Origin: Phytohabitans maris
Lineage (GTDB): Bacteria > Actinomycetota > Actinomycetes > Mycobacteriales > Micromonosporaceae
Direction: 5' to 3'
NCBI RefSeq assembly: GCF_031085175.1
Contig: NZ_JAVHUY010000047.1
Span: 16,782-80,781 of the forward strand
Length of the DNA stretch: 64,000 bases
Of this stretch, positions 40,442 through 49,337 are shown piece by piece; the first letter of the stretch is position 1, and the number at the start of each line of letters is the position of its first letter. The position numbers and the translations under genes are program-made. Below the pieces are notes generated by a model that had not been told where the DNA came from, ran no database searches, and saw only the letters and a program-made list of their open reading frames with translations.

Positions 40442-43400
40442 TCACCCGCCGGAGCCGCGCGAGCCCGAAGCCCCAGAGCCGCGCGGAGCCGAAGCCCCAG
40501 AGCCGCGCGAACCCGAAGCCCCAGAGCCGCGCGGGGCCGGAACCGCGGAGCGGCGTAGAGCCGAAGCCGCTGACCCGCGCGGGGCCGAAGCCGCGGAGCG
40601 GCGCAGCGCCATCGACGCGCCCACCGCAGCGGCGGTGAAGCCGAGCGCGGCGAGCGCCGCGGGCAGCGCCGCGGCCGAGGGCGACGGCCAGCGTGGCAGT
40701 GCGAGCACGAGCGAGTCGTCCACGAAGACGGGCAGGTAGCCGCCGGCCAGCCACCAGGCCACGACGGCCGCCACCGCGCCGGTGACCAGCGCGGCCACGA
40801 CCACCGGCAGGTAGGTCCAGAGCGCGGCCCGGCCGACCACCCGCGCCGGCAGCCCCTGGAGGCGGAGCGCGCGCATGTCCTCGGTGGTACGCCGCCGGTC
40901 GACAGCCGCCATGAGGGCGAGCCCGCCGAGCCCGAGCAGCACGGCGAACCCGGCCGCCAGCAGGTGAAACCAGATCGCCAGCGCCGGCGCCCGCTCGTCG
41001 AGCAGCGCCCGCGCCCCGGCGACCGTGTCGTCGCCCGCGACCACCAGCCCCTGCTCGGCGAGGCGGTCGGTGACGCCGGCCGGCGCGTCCGGGCGGAGCC
41101 ACACCTGTGGCTGGGCGAGCCGGGCCGAGCCGCGGGTCTGGCGTTCGAGGTACTCGAGGTCGGTCAGCGCGCCGTGCCCGCCGAGCCGGGGCAGCGCGGT
41201 CACCTGCCCGACCACCTGGTGTACGGGCTGGTCGGCGTCGAGGCCGGGAAGCGCCGCCGAGGTGGGGAGGGGGCCGGCCGGCACCACGGGCAGCGGGCTG
41301 GGTACGTCCGGGGCGAGTGCCCAGGTCTCCTGCCGGGCCCCGGTGGCGGTCGCGGTCACCGTGAGCCCGTCCGGCCCGGGGGTGACGTCGCCCGGGACGG
41401 TCCCCTTCCATCCGCCGGCGGCCAGGTCGGCGGTGGGTACCAGGCCGGGCACCGCGCGGATCACCACGGAGGTGGTCTCCGAGCCGGTGCGCGCGTAGAT
41501 CGCGTCGAAGCCGAGCAGGCGGCAGCCGGTGGCGCAGGCCGCCACCTCCGCCGTGTACGTGTGCACACCCGGGTCGAGCACCCCGAGCGTCATCCGCACC
41601 GCCGCGCTCCCGTCGAGTGGCCGCAGCGACACCGCGACCCGGAGCTGCCCCTCGGGAGTGCCGGGGCTGTCGAGCGTGGCGGTGACCCGGGTGCCGCGCA
41701 GCACGTACGGCTCGGGGGTCGCCGGCCGCAGCAGCCGGCTGACCTCGCCCGGGCCCGGCCCGAACTCCGGCCGCCACACCGCGACCCGCTCCAGCCGGGT
41801 GCTGTCCACCGCCAGCAGCGGTACGCCGTCCTGGGTGAGCGCGGGGACCACGGCGGCGGCCATCGCGTACCGGCCGTCGGGGTCGACCTCGCGCACGGCG
41901 GCCAGCAGCCTGCCCGCGTTGACCGGCAGGAACGTGAGCACCCGGTCGGCGCCGGTCTCGACGCTGGCCCGTTCGGCGCGGGAGCGGGCCGCGACGTCGA
42001 CCGCCATCGCGGCGAAGCCGAGCAGCGAGGCCGCCACCGCCAGCAGTACGAAGAGGCGGTGGCTGCCCGGGCGGCGGGCCACGTGCAGCGCGCCGAGCGC
42101 GGGACCGAGCCGGCCGCGGCGCAGGGCCCGGGCGCCGAGCCGGCCGGCCAGCGGCATGAGCAGGCGGGCCGCGACGAGCGCGATGGCGACCGCGACCAGC
42201 GACGGTACGAGCAGCGAGAGCCCCACCAGCTCGCCCTCGAAGCCGCGCAGCTGGAGCACCGCCACCGCGGCGAGCACCACGACGATCGCCTCGATCGCGG
42301 TGCCGCGCCAGGTGCCGGAGCGGGCCGGCACCCGGCGGAGCAGGTCGGCGACCGGGCTGGCGAGCTGCTGCCGCTGGGCGAGCAGGGCGGCCAGCAGGGC
42401 ACCGCCGGTGGCGAGGGCGGCGTACGGCAGGGCGCCGGCGGAGAAGTCCGGCCCGCCGCCGAGGCCGGCGAAGCGGGCCCGGGCCACCAGCCACACCGCG
42501 AGCGTGCCGGCGAGGTATCCGAGCGGGGCGCCGGCCAGGATCGCGAGCGTGCTCTCGCCCGCACCCAGCCACCAGCGCACCGGCCGGCGGGCACCGCGGA
42601 GGGCGACCAGCCCCAGCTCGTGGCGGCGGCCGGCGGTCCCGTACGCCACCGCGAGGAAGATGACGAACCAGCAGAGCCCGACCAGCGGCACCGCCGCCAC
42701 CGGCACCACCCGCCGGGCCAGCGCCTGGGCCCGGTCGATGCGGTCGAGCAGCTCGTCGAGCTCGGTCGTGAGCTTGGCGACGAACGCCGACGAGGCGCCG
42801 CTGCCATCGACGAGATCCTCGCGCAGCTCGGCGAGGTCGGCGCGGACCACGCCGAGGTGGTCGGCGTCGAGCGCGCCCGCCCCGGGTACGCCCTCGACCG
42901 TGCGCATGTCCTGCCGGTGGTCGACACCGTCGGAGGTCTGCCGGTCGACGAAGAGCGGCTCGCGCTCGCTGTCCGGGCTGCCGACGGCGAAGTACCCGGT
43001 CCGTCCCCAGTAGACGTTCGTGACGTCGAGCGGCTGGTAGACCCCGGCGACGGCCAGCGTGGCCGGCGCACCGGCGGGGACGTAGCGGCCGGCCGCCTCG
43101 CTGTAGGTAGCTGAGGTGATCGTGACGGTGTCGCCCGGCCCGAGGCCCAGCCGGCGCGCGCTGCTCTCGCCGATCACCGTCTCGCCGCCCGCCATCAGGC
43201 ACCGGCCGGCGACGATCCGCAGGTGGGGGCAGATGTCGGAGCGGAAGACCAGCCAGGAGACGTCCGGGTCGGGCTCCACGCCGAGCACCGCGTACGTCGT
43301 GGAGTAGATCGCCTCGAACCCGTCGACGTCGAGCATCCGCGGCACCACCGAGTCGAAGCCCACGGCGGTGACCGTCTCCTGCTCGCCGGCGAACGCGGAG

Positions 43401-43582
43401 AGGCTGACCGTCTGCTCCATCCGGTCGGACTCGCCGACCTCGGTGCGCACCACCGCGCGGTCGACGGCGCGCAGGTAGGTCGGTCCGGCGGCGGCCGCGC
43501 CGGTGGCGAAGAGGCTGAGCAGCAGCACCGCGACCGCCTGCGCCCGGCGCGCGGCGATCATCGCGAACACCAGCCCGATCAC
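40442..43582 (-). CDS. FtsX-like ABC permease (large, second of pair)
   Basis: 1046 residues from GTG 43582, overlapping the upstream permease stop (GTGA, 43579-43582). N-terminal helix IGLVFAMIAARRAQAVAVLLLSLFATGAAAAGP, a large extracytoplasmic MacB-like domain (~45-300), and a three-helix FtsX core at ~310-430 (VPLVGLCWFVIFLAVAYGTAGRRHELGLVALRGARR). A second helix set, a second extracytoplasmic domain (~560-850) and a last FtsX core (HLLAAGFAVLLGLGGLALMAAVDRRRTTEDMRALRLQG) follow. The final ~50 residues are a Ser/Gly/Arg/Ala repeat tail encoded by near-identical DNA units. Works with the ATPase at 46713-47555 and the paralogous permease. Cargo or target unknown. Confidence 0.88.
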   Translation of the reverse strand: MIGLVFAMIAARRAQAVAVLLLSLFATGAAAAGPTYLRAVDRAVVRTEVGESDRMEQTVSLSAFAGEQETVTAVGFDSVVPRMLDVDGFEAIYSTTYAVLGVEPDPDVSWLVFRSDICPHLRIVAGRCLMAGGETVIGESSARRLGLGPGDTVTITSATYSEAAGRYVPAGAPATLAVAGVYQPLDVTNVYWGRTGYFAVGSPDSEREPLFVDRQTSDGVDHRQDMRTVEGVPGAGALDADHLGVVRADLAELREDLVDGSGASSAFVAKLTTELDELLDRIDRAQALARRVVPVAAVPLVGLCWFVIFLAVAYGTAGRRHELGLVALRGARRPVRWWLGAGESTLAILAGAPLGYLAGTLAVWLVARARFAGLGGGPDFSAGALPYAALATGGALLAALLAQRQQLASPVADLLRRVPARSGTWRGTAIEAIVVVLAAVAVLQLRGFEGELVGLSLLVPSLVAVAIALVAARLLMPLAGRLGARALRRGRLGPALGALHVARRPGSHRLFVLLAVAASLLGFAAMAVDVAARSRAERASVETGADRVLTFLPVNAGRLLAAVREVDPDGRYAMAAAVVPALTQDGVPLLAVDSTRLERVAVWRPEFGPGPGEVSRLLRPATPEPYVLRGTRVTATLDSPGTPEGQLRVAVSLRPLDGSAAVRMTLGVLDPGVHTYTAEVAACATGCRLLGFDAIYARTGSETTSVVIRAVPGLVPTADLAAGGWKGTVPGDVTPGPDGLTVTATATGARQETWALAPDVPSPLPVVPAGPLPTSAALPGLDADQPVHQVVGQVTALPRLGGHGALTDLEYLERQTRGSARLAQPQVWLRPDAPAGVTDRLAEQGLVVAGDDTVAGARALLDERAPALAIWFHLLAAGFAVLLGLGGLALMAAVDRRRTTEDMRALRLQGLPARVVGRAALWTYLPVVVAALVTGAVAAVVAWWLAGGYLPVFVDDSLVLALPRWPSPSAAALPAALAALGFTAAAVGASMALRRSAASAPRGSAASALRRSAVPAPRGSGASGSRGSGASAPRGSGASGSRGSGG
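40448..40590. repeat. Short tandem repeats in the 3' end of the permease gene
   Basis: Units containing GAAGCCCCAGAGCCGCGCG recur about every 27 bp, with decayed units further in. In frame they give alternating GSGAS and APRGS/GSRGS blocks, so the coding frame is kept. Confidence 0.8.
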
Positions 43583-46500
43583 CGGCGGCCACCCGCCCCG
43601 ACCAGGACCTTGGCGCCGGCGCTCCGCGGGGTGGACGCCGCCGGACCGAGCCCGCTCGCCCGGACCAGCTGGGCGGCGGCCAGCGCGCCGGTCACGCCGA
43701 GCACGACCAGGCCGCCGAGGCCGGCCGCGAGCAGCGCGGGCATCTGCGGGCCGGTGGAGACCGGGAGCACCGCCCACTCGTCGACGAACACCGGCATCGC
43801 CGCCTCCACCAGCGCCCCGCCCAGCGCCGCCGCCGCGGTCCCGATCGCCACGGCGGCGAGCACCAGCACCGTGTACCCGCCGTGGCCGATCAGCCGCACC
43901 GCCCGCCGCGACAGCCCTTGCGCCCGCAGCGCGGAGAGCTCGGTCGACCGGTCCGGCCGTTCCACCGCCGCCGCCACGGCCAGCGCCAGCGCGGCCAGCA
44001 GCACGCCGAGCGCGCCGGCGAGGAGCTGGAAGCGCAGGGCGAGTGGCGGACCCTGCTCGGCGTACCGCCCCTGGGCCGAGCCGATCGAGTCGTCGGCGAG
44101 CACGCCCAGCCCCTGCTCGCGTAGCCGGTCGGCGATCGCGTCCGGCGCGCCGGGAGCCAGCCACACCTGCGCCTCGTCGCCCAGGCCGGGGTCGGCGGCG
44201 AGGCGGTCCGCGTACTCCAGGTCGACCAGGAAACCCCGCCCCGGCACCCGCGGCAGCGCGGTCACCGCCCTGGAGAACCGCACCGGCACCTCGTCACCGC
44301 CAAACAGGGAGAGCCGCGGGTCACCCGGCGCCCCACCCGCCGACGCGAAGCGGGTGTGCGCGACCGGCAGCGGCACCGGCGAGTCGACCAGGTGGACCAG
44401 CCCGGTGCGGGCGGTCCCGCGTGCGCTGGCCGCCGGCGGCGTGGTCAGCTCCAGCACCCCGCCGGCCGCCGCCACCGTGGGACCGCGCGCGTCGAACCGC
44501 GCCGGCCCGCGCCACCGGCTCGCGTCGAGCAGCCCGGCCACCGGAGCGCCGCCGCTGGTCAGGGCATGGATCCGGACCTCACGCGCCGCCGGGGGCTCCC
44601 CGCCCGCCGCCAGGGACGCCAGCTCCAGGGCGGCCAGCCGGCACCGACCGCCACAACCGGAAAGATCCATCTGGTACGCCGAGCGCCCCACCGCCAACTG
44701 TCCAAAGTTGACGGTCAGCGGTGCGCCGCCGGCCGTGACGAGGTGCAGCAGCGCGCGCACCGGCTCGCCCGGGCCGACCAGCTCGGCGTCCAGCACGAGC
44801 GCCCCGTCGCCGAGGCGCACCTCGGGCGGCGCCCCGGGCCGCAGCCGGAGCAGGAGATCGGGGAGTGGTGGCCCGTACCCCTCCTGCCAGCTGGCGACCC
44901 GCGCGAACCGCTCGGTGTCGACGGCGAGCACCACCTGCCCGGCCTCGCCTGTGCCGTTACGCACCACGGCGGCGGCCTGCGTGCCGGCGGGGTCGGCGGC
45001 CCGGACGGCGGCCAGCAGGTGGGCGCGGCTGCGCGCCTGGACGGTGAGTACCCGGTCGGCGCCGATGTCGTGGGTGGCCCGTTTCTCCCGGGCGGTGGCG
45101 GCGGCCGACCACCCGCTGGCGGCGGCGCCGAGCAGCGCGACCGAGACGGCGAGCAGCGCGAAGACCCGGTGCGTGCCCGGCCGCCGGGCCAGGTGGGTGG
45201 CGGCGAGCGCGAGCGGGAGCCGCCCGGCCCGCAGCGCGCGGTGGCCGACCCGCACGGCCAGCGGCCCGATCGCGCGGGCGGCGGCCAGCGCGACGGCGAG
45301 CGCGACCAGCGCGGGCGCGACGAGGACCAGGCCGGTGGACTCGCCGGGCTCGCGGTCGGTCGCGTACGCCTGGTAGACCCCGGCCACCGCGACGACCACC
45401 ACGACCAGGTCGATCACGTCGGCCCGCCAGCCGCGCCGCCGCGCCGGCACGTGGCGGAGCAGGTCGATGACGCCGGCGCGCATCCCGCCCCGGTCGGCGA
45501 CGGCGGCTGCGGCCAGCGCGCCGAGCACCGCCGCTGCCCCGGCGGCCAGCGAGAGCGAGGCGGCCTGGCCGGCCCGGTCGGGGTCGACGCCGCCGAGGAG
45601 GCGGGCGAGGCCGAGGCCAGCCGCGGCACCGGCGACCGCGCCGGCCAGCATCGGCAGCACGCTCTGCTGGAAGACCAGCGCCCACACCCGCCACGACGCG
45701 CCGCCGCGGAGCTTGAGCCAGCCCACGTCGGGGCGGCGCTGCTCGGCGCTGTGCCGTACGGCGAAGAAGAGCGCGAACCAGCAGAGCAGCAGCAGCTGCG
45801 CCGCCGCGACGCTCACCCCGAGGTTGACCAGCCACTGCTCCCGCTCGACCCGGTCGACCAGCGCGGGCGCGCGGCTCTCCACCCGCCACTGGGAGCCGGC
45901 GCCGCCCTGCTGGCGGTCGATCTCGGCGGCCAGGTCGTAGCCGTCGATGCCGAGGTATGCCTCCACCGGCACCACCACGTGGTACTCGGCGAACAGCTCC
46001 GCGGCGCCGGCCCGCCCCACCGTCTCGGCGGTCGTGAAGACCGGGTCGCCGGCGCCGGCGGCCGTGTCGGTGCCGCTGGCGCGGCCGAGGACGCTCCCCG
46101 CCCAGTACGGGCCGAGCGGGTCGCGCAGCCGGTAGGTGCCGGTGACGCGCAGCTCGACCGGGCGCTTGCCGAGCACGGTGAACGCGACCCGGTCGCCGGC
46201 GGCCAGCCCGAGCTGGGTGGCGGTGCGGTCGCTGACCAGCGCCTCGCCGGCCGCGGCGGGGCAACTGCCGGCGAGCGTGAGGTGCCCGCACATCTCGTCG
46301 CGGAAGGCGACCGTGGCTCCCTGCTTGACGCCCTCGTGGGCCAGTTCGCCGGAGACCCGCACCGACGCGGTGCCGCTCGCGCCCCGGATGCCGACCAGGC
46401 GGCCGGCCTCGGCCCGCACCCTGGCGTCCGCGTCCGGGGCGCTCTCCACCCGCGCGGTGGCCAGCACGACCCGCTGGACGGCCGGGGCGCCGGTGACGTC

Positions 46501-46641
46501 GGCGATCGCCACCGAGCGGGCGGCGGAGACCACGTACCACGGGGCGGCGGTCGCGGCGGCGACGGCGAGCGCGGTGAGCAGGAACAGGGTGGCGGCCTGC
46601 GCCCGGCGCGCCCGGATCGCGCCCAGCACCACCGCGAGCAT
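43579..46641 (-). CDS. FtsX-like ABC permease (large, first of pair)
   Basis: 1020 residues from ATG 46641 (SD GGGAGGAG at 5 bases). It has the same layout as the following permease: helix LGAIRARRAQAATLFLLTALAVAAATAAP, extracytoplasmic domain, FtsX core around LLCWFALFFAVRHSAEQRRPDVGWLKLRGGASWR, a middle helix set, a second extracytoplasmic domain and a C-terminal core ALGVLLAALALAVAAAVERPDRSTELSALRAQG. Conserved Cys pairs (for example CGHLTLAGSC) suggest disulfides outside. The two permeases are homologous along their length and probably form a heterodimer. A palindromic repeat lies in the 71 bases between the ATPase stop and this start. Confidence 0.88.
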   Translation of the reverse strand: MLAVVLGAIRARRAQAATLFLLTALAVAAATAAPWYVVSAARSVAIADVTGAPAVQRVVLATARVESAPDADARVRAEAGRLVGIRGASGTASVRVSGELAHEGVKQGATVAFRDEMCGHLTLAGSCPAAAGEALVSDRTATQLGLAAGDRVAFTVLGKRPVELRVTGTYRLRDPLGPYWAGSVLGRASGTDTAAGAGDPVFTTAETVGRAGAAELFAEYHVVVPVEAYLGIDGYDLAAEIDRQQGGAGSQWRVESRAPALVDRVEREQWLVNLGVSVAAAQLLLLCWFALFFAVRHSAEQRRPDVGWLKLRGGASWRVWALVFQQSVLPMLAGAVAGAAAGLGLARLLGGVDPDRAGQAASLSLAAGAAAVLGALAAAAVADRGGMRAGVIDLLRHVPARRRGWRADVIDLVVVVVAVAGVYQAYATDREPGESTGLVLVAPALVALAVALAAARAIGPLAVRVGHRALRAGRLPLALAATHLARRPGTHRVFALLAVSVALLGAAASGWSAAATAREKRATHDIGADRVLTVQARSRAHLLAAVRAADPAGTQAAAVVRNGTGEAGQVVLAVDTERFARVASWQEGYGPPLPDLLLRLRPGAPPEVRLGDGALVLDAELVGPGEPVRALLHLVTAGGAPLTVNFGQLAVGRSAYQMDLSGCGGRCRLAALELASLAAGGEPPAAREVRIHALTSGGAPVAGLLDASRWRGPARFDARGPTVAAAGGVLELTTPPAASARGTARTGLVHLVDSPVPLPVAHTRFASAGGAPGDPRLSLFGGDEVPVRFSRAVTALPRVPGRGFLVDLEYADRLAADPGLGDEAQVWLAPGAPDAIADRLREQGLGVLADDSIGSAQGRYAEQGPPLALRFQLLAGALGVLLAALALAVAAAVERPDRSTELSALRAQGLSRRAVRLIGHGGYTVLVLAAVAIGTAAAALGGALVEAAMPVFVDEWAVLPVSTGPQMPALLAAGLGGLVVLGVTGALAAAQLVRASGLGPAASTPRSAGAKVLVGAGGRR

Positions 46642-46661
46642 GCCGTCTCCTCCCGCTGTCG

Positions 46662-46717
46662 CGTGATCGAAGCTCCCTTGATGTCGTTCTAGCGACTTGA
46701 CGGGAGCTTCGATCACA
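46662..46717. repeat. Dispersed palindromic element, copy 3
   Basis: Arms GTGATCGAAGCTCCC and GGGAGCTTCGATCAC are exact, with GTCG...CGAC inside. Its right end supplies the stop codon of the ATPase gene (46713-46715). It sits inside an operon, so it may attenuate permease expression. Confidence 0.85.
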
Positions 46718-47555
46718 GGTCGGCTTGGCTGCCGCCCACCACCAGGGTCACCGAGCCGTCGACGCGGTCGACGGTGAAGAGCGTGCCGGGTGGAAACTCG
46801 CCGAGCACCTCGGGCGGGAGCTGGATCGTGCCGTCGCCGGCCACCACCGCGAAGTCCTGGCCGTCGCGCCCCTCGGCGCCCACCCGCCCGTCGCGGATCG
46901 TCACCGCCCGCCCGAGCCGCGCGCCCACCTCGGCGTCGTGGGTGACCACCACGATCGTGGTACCCCGCTCGGCGTTGACCGTCTCCAGCGCACCGAGCAC
47001 CTCGTCGCGGCCGTGGGTGTCGAGCTGGCTGGTCGGCTCGTCCACGAGCAGCAGCCCGGGCGAGGCCGCGATGCCCACGGCGAGGGCGGCCCGCTGCCGC
47101 GCGCCGGGTGGCAGGTCACCGATCTTCGCGCCCGCCCTGCCCCGCAGGCCGACCAGGTCGAGGATCCGCTCCGGGTCGTCGAGCTCGATGCCGGCGGTAC
47201 GGGCCGCGCGGCGCTGGGCCAGCCAGACGTTGCGGTGCAGCGTCGCGTACGGCAGCAGGTTGCGCGCGGCGCCCTGCAGCACCACCCCGATCTCGGTGCC
47301 GCGCAGCCGGGAGATCTCCGCGTCGGTGAGCTTGCCCAGGTCGTACGTGCCGACGCTGACCCGCCCCGCGGACGGCCGCATCAGCCCGCCGAGCAGCGCC
47401 ACCAGCGTGGACTTGCCGGACCCGGACGGCCCGACGAGCGCCACCATCTCACCCGGGTTGATGGACAGGTCGACGCCGGAGAGCGCCACCACGTCGCCGC
47501 CCTCGGCCCGGTAGATGTGCACCACCCGCCGGCACGCCACCGCCAGTCCCGCCAC
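46713..47555 (-). CDS. ABC transporter ATPase of the MacB/LolD type with degenerate signature motif
   Basis: 280 residues from GTG 47555 (start uncertain; no good SD). Walker A GPSGSGKS at 42-49, Q-loop VVLQG, Walker B LLLVDEPTSQLD at ~168-179 and VVTHD are intact. The signature, normally LSGGQ-QR, reads LPPGARQR at 148-155. Degenerate signatures occur in asymmetric ABC ATPases where only one site hydrolyses ATP. Residues ~232-280 form an extra C-terminal strand-rich piece (DFAVVAGDGTIQLPPEVLGEF). It is the first gene before the two FtsX-like permeases. Its partner could be the ATPase at 50233-50889. Confidence 0.87.
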   Translation of the reverse strand: MAGLAVACRRVVHIYRAEGGDVVALSGVDLSINPGEMVALVGPSGSGKSTLVALLGGLMRPSAGRVSVGTYDLGKLTDAEISRLRGTEIGVVLQGAARNLLPYATLHRNVWLAQRRAARTAGIELDDPERILDLVGLRGRAGAKIGDLPPGARQRAALAVGIAASPGLLLVDEPTSQLDTHGRDEVLGALETVNAERGTTIVVVTHDAEVGARLGRAVTIRDGRVGAEGRDGQDFAVVAGDGTIQLPPEVLGEFPPGTLFTVDRVDGSVTLVVGGSQADL

Positions 47556-47606
47556 GCGCCCATGCTCGCACGCTTTCCGGGCCCGGGGTGTCCCCAGATC
47601 TCGCGG

Positions 47607-49280
47607 TCAGAAGCGGGCGGGTTCGCGGTAGACGCCCCACTCGGCGCGGAGTACGTCGCAGATCTCGCCGAGCGTGGCCTCCACCCGCACCGCGTCGAGC
47701 ATGGCGGGCACGATGTTGTCGCCGGTGCGGGCCACCTCGACCATGCGGGACAGGGCCGCGTCGACGGCCGCCTTGTCCCGTTCACCGCGCCGGTCGGCGA
47801 GCAGCTTGCGCTGCTCCAGCTCGACCTCGTGCGAGATGCGCAGGATCTCCAACGGCTCGCTCACCGTACCGGTGTGCTCGGTGACGCCGACGACGTGCTT
47901 GTCGCCCTTCTCCAGCGCCTGCTGGTAGACGAAGGCGGCCTCGGCGATCTGCCCGGTGAACCACCCGTCCTCGATGCCGCGCAGGATGCCGGAGGTGATC
48001 GTGCCGTCCGAGCCCATCGCCTTGATCTTCGCGAAGATCTCCTCGGCCTCGGCCTCGATGCGGTCGGTGAGCACCTCCACGTACCAGGCGCCGCCCAGCG
48101 GGTCGGCCACGTTCGTCACGCCGGTCTCGTCCATCAGCACCTGCTGGGTGCGGAGCGCGATCTCGGCGGACTCGTCGGTGGGCAGGGCGAGCGTCTCGTC
48201 GAGCGCGTTGGTGTGCAGCGAGTTGGTGCCGCCGAGCACGGCCGCGAGCGCCTCCACGGCGGTACGCACGACGTTGTTGACCGGCTGCTGCGCGGTCAGC
48301 GACACCCCGGCGGTCTGGGTGTGGAAGCGCAGCCACAGGGCCCGCTCGTCGGTGGCGCCGTACACGTCGCGCAGCCACCGGGCCCAGATCCGCCGGGCCG
48401 CGCGAAACTTCGCGATCTCCTCGAAGAAGTCGACGTGCGCGTCGAAGAAGAACGACAGCCCGGGCGCGAAGACGTTGACGTCGAGCCCTCGGGACAGGCC
48501 CAGCTCGACGTAGCCGAAGCCGTCGGCGAGCGTGTACGCGAGCTCCTGCGCGGCCGTCGAGCCGGCCTCGCGGATGTGGTAGCCGGAGACCGAGAGCGGC
48601 TTGTAGCGCGGGATGTGGTGCGCGCAGTACTCCATCAGGTCGCCGATCAGGCGCAGGTGCGGCTCGGGCTCGAAGAGCCACTCCTTCTGCGCGATGTACT
48701 CCTTGAAGATGTCCGTCTGCAACGTGCCGTCCAGTGTGGACAGATCGGCGCCCTGGCGCTCGGCGGCCACCAGGTACATGCAGAAGACCGGCACGGCCGG
48801 GCCGGAGATGGTCATGCTCGTGGTGGTGCCGGCGAGGTCGATGCCGTCGAAGAGCACGTCCATGTCGGCGGCGGAGTCGATCGCCACGCCGCAGTGCCCC
48901 ACCTCGCCGACCGACTGCGGGTCGTCGGAGTCGCGCCCCATCAGCGTCGGCATGTCGAAGGCGACGGAGAGGCCGCCGCCGCCCGCGCCGAGGATCATCT
49001 TGTACCGCTCGTTGGTCTGCCGCGCGTTGCCGAAGCCGGCGAACTGGCGGATCGTCCACGTGCGACCGCGGTAGCCGGTGGGATAGAGCCCGCGGGTGTA
49101 CGGGTACTCCCCCGGCCACCCGATCCGCTCGAAGCCGGGGACGTCGGCACCGGGCGGTGGGCCGTAGACGGGGTCCACCGCCATCCCCGAGAGGGTGGTG
49201 AAGTCGGCGTCGCGCTTGCGGGCCGCGTCGAACCGGGCCTGCCAGCGCGCCCGGCCCGCCGCGATGTCCTCGGCGTTCAT
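47607..49280 (-). CDS. icmA: Isobutyryl-CoA mutase large subunit
   Basis: 557 residues: only the substrate-binding barrel of the methylmalonyl-CoA mutase family, with no C-terminal B12-binding domain, as in IcmA of Streptomyces. Two residues that separate the subfamilies are visible at the published IcmA numbers: Phe80 (TIRQF) and Gln198 (EYIAQKEW). Methylmalonyl-CoA mutase has Tyr and Arg there. The enzyme interconverts isobutyryl- and n-butyryl-CoA with coenzyme B12 and needs a small IcmB subunit, not present in this window. TAGACT ends 7 bases before the ATG, so translation is probably leaderless. meaB, thiolase, epimerase and ccr lie 3-9 kb away. Confidence 0.93.
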   Translation of the reverse strand: MNAEDIAAGRARWQARFDAARKRDADFTTLSGMAVDPVYGPPPGADVPGFERIGWPGEYPYTRGLYPTGYRGRTWTIRQFAGFGNARQTNERYKMILGAGGGGLSVAFDMPTLMGRDSDDPQSVGEVGHCGVAIDSAADMDVLFDGIDLAGTTTSMTISGPAVPVFCMYLVAAERQGADLSTLDGTLQTDIFKEYIAQKEWLFEPEPHLRLIGDLMEYCAHHIPRYKPLSVSGYHIREAGSTAAQELAYTLADGFGYVELGLSRGLDVNVFAPGLSFFFDAHVDFFEEIAKFRAARRIWARWLRDVYGATDERALWLRFHTQTAGVSLTAQQPVNNVVRTAVEALAAVLGGTNSLHTNALDETLALPTDESAEIALRTQQVLMDETGVTNVADPLGGAWYVEVLTDRIEAEAEEIFAKIKAMGSDGTITSGILRGIEDGWFTGQIAEAAFVYQQALEKGDKHVVGVTEHTGTVSEPLEILRISHEVELEQRKLLADRRGERDKAAVDAALSRMVEVARTGDNIVPAMLDAVRVEATLGEICDVLRAEWGVYREPARF

Positions 49281-49287
49281 GGCACCG

Positions 49288-49293
49288 AGTCTA
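49288..49293 (-). promoter_or_regulatory. -10 box TAGACT of icmA (leaderless)
   Basis: On the minus strand the hexamer lies 7 bases before the ATG at 49280, with no SD between. Confidence 0.5.
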
Positions 49294-49337
49294 GAGGCTT
49301 CCCTGAACGATCGCTAAGGTACCGCGTGTCCCGTTGA

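Noticed and set aside
40448..40590. Regular repeats resembling a CRISPR array
   Set aside because: Units are about 27 bp head to tail with no unique spacers, lie inside a coding frame and have no cas genes nearby.
40344..43592. 1082-codon minus-strand frame overlapping the FtsX-like permease
   Set aside because: Its composition (Gly/Arg/Ala/Pro) and lack of helices or motifs mark it as a shadow of the permease frame, which has clear membrane segments.
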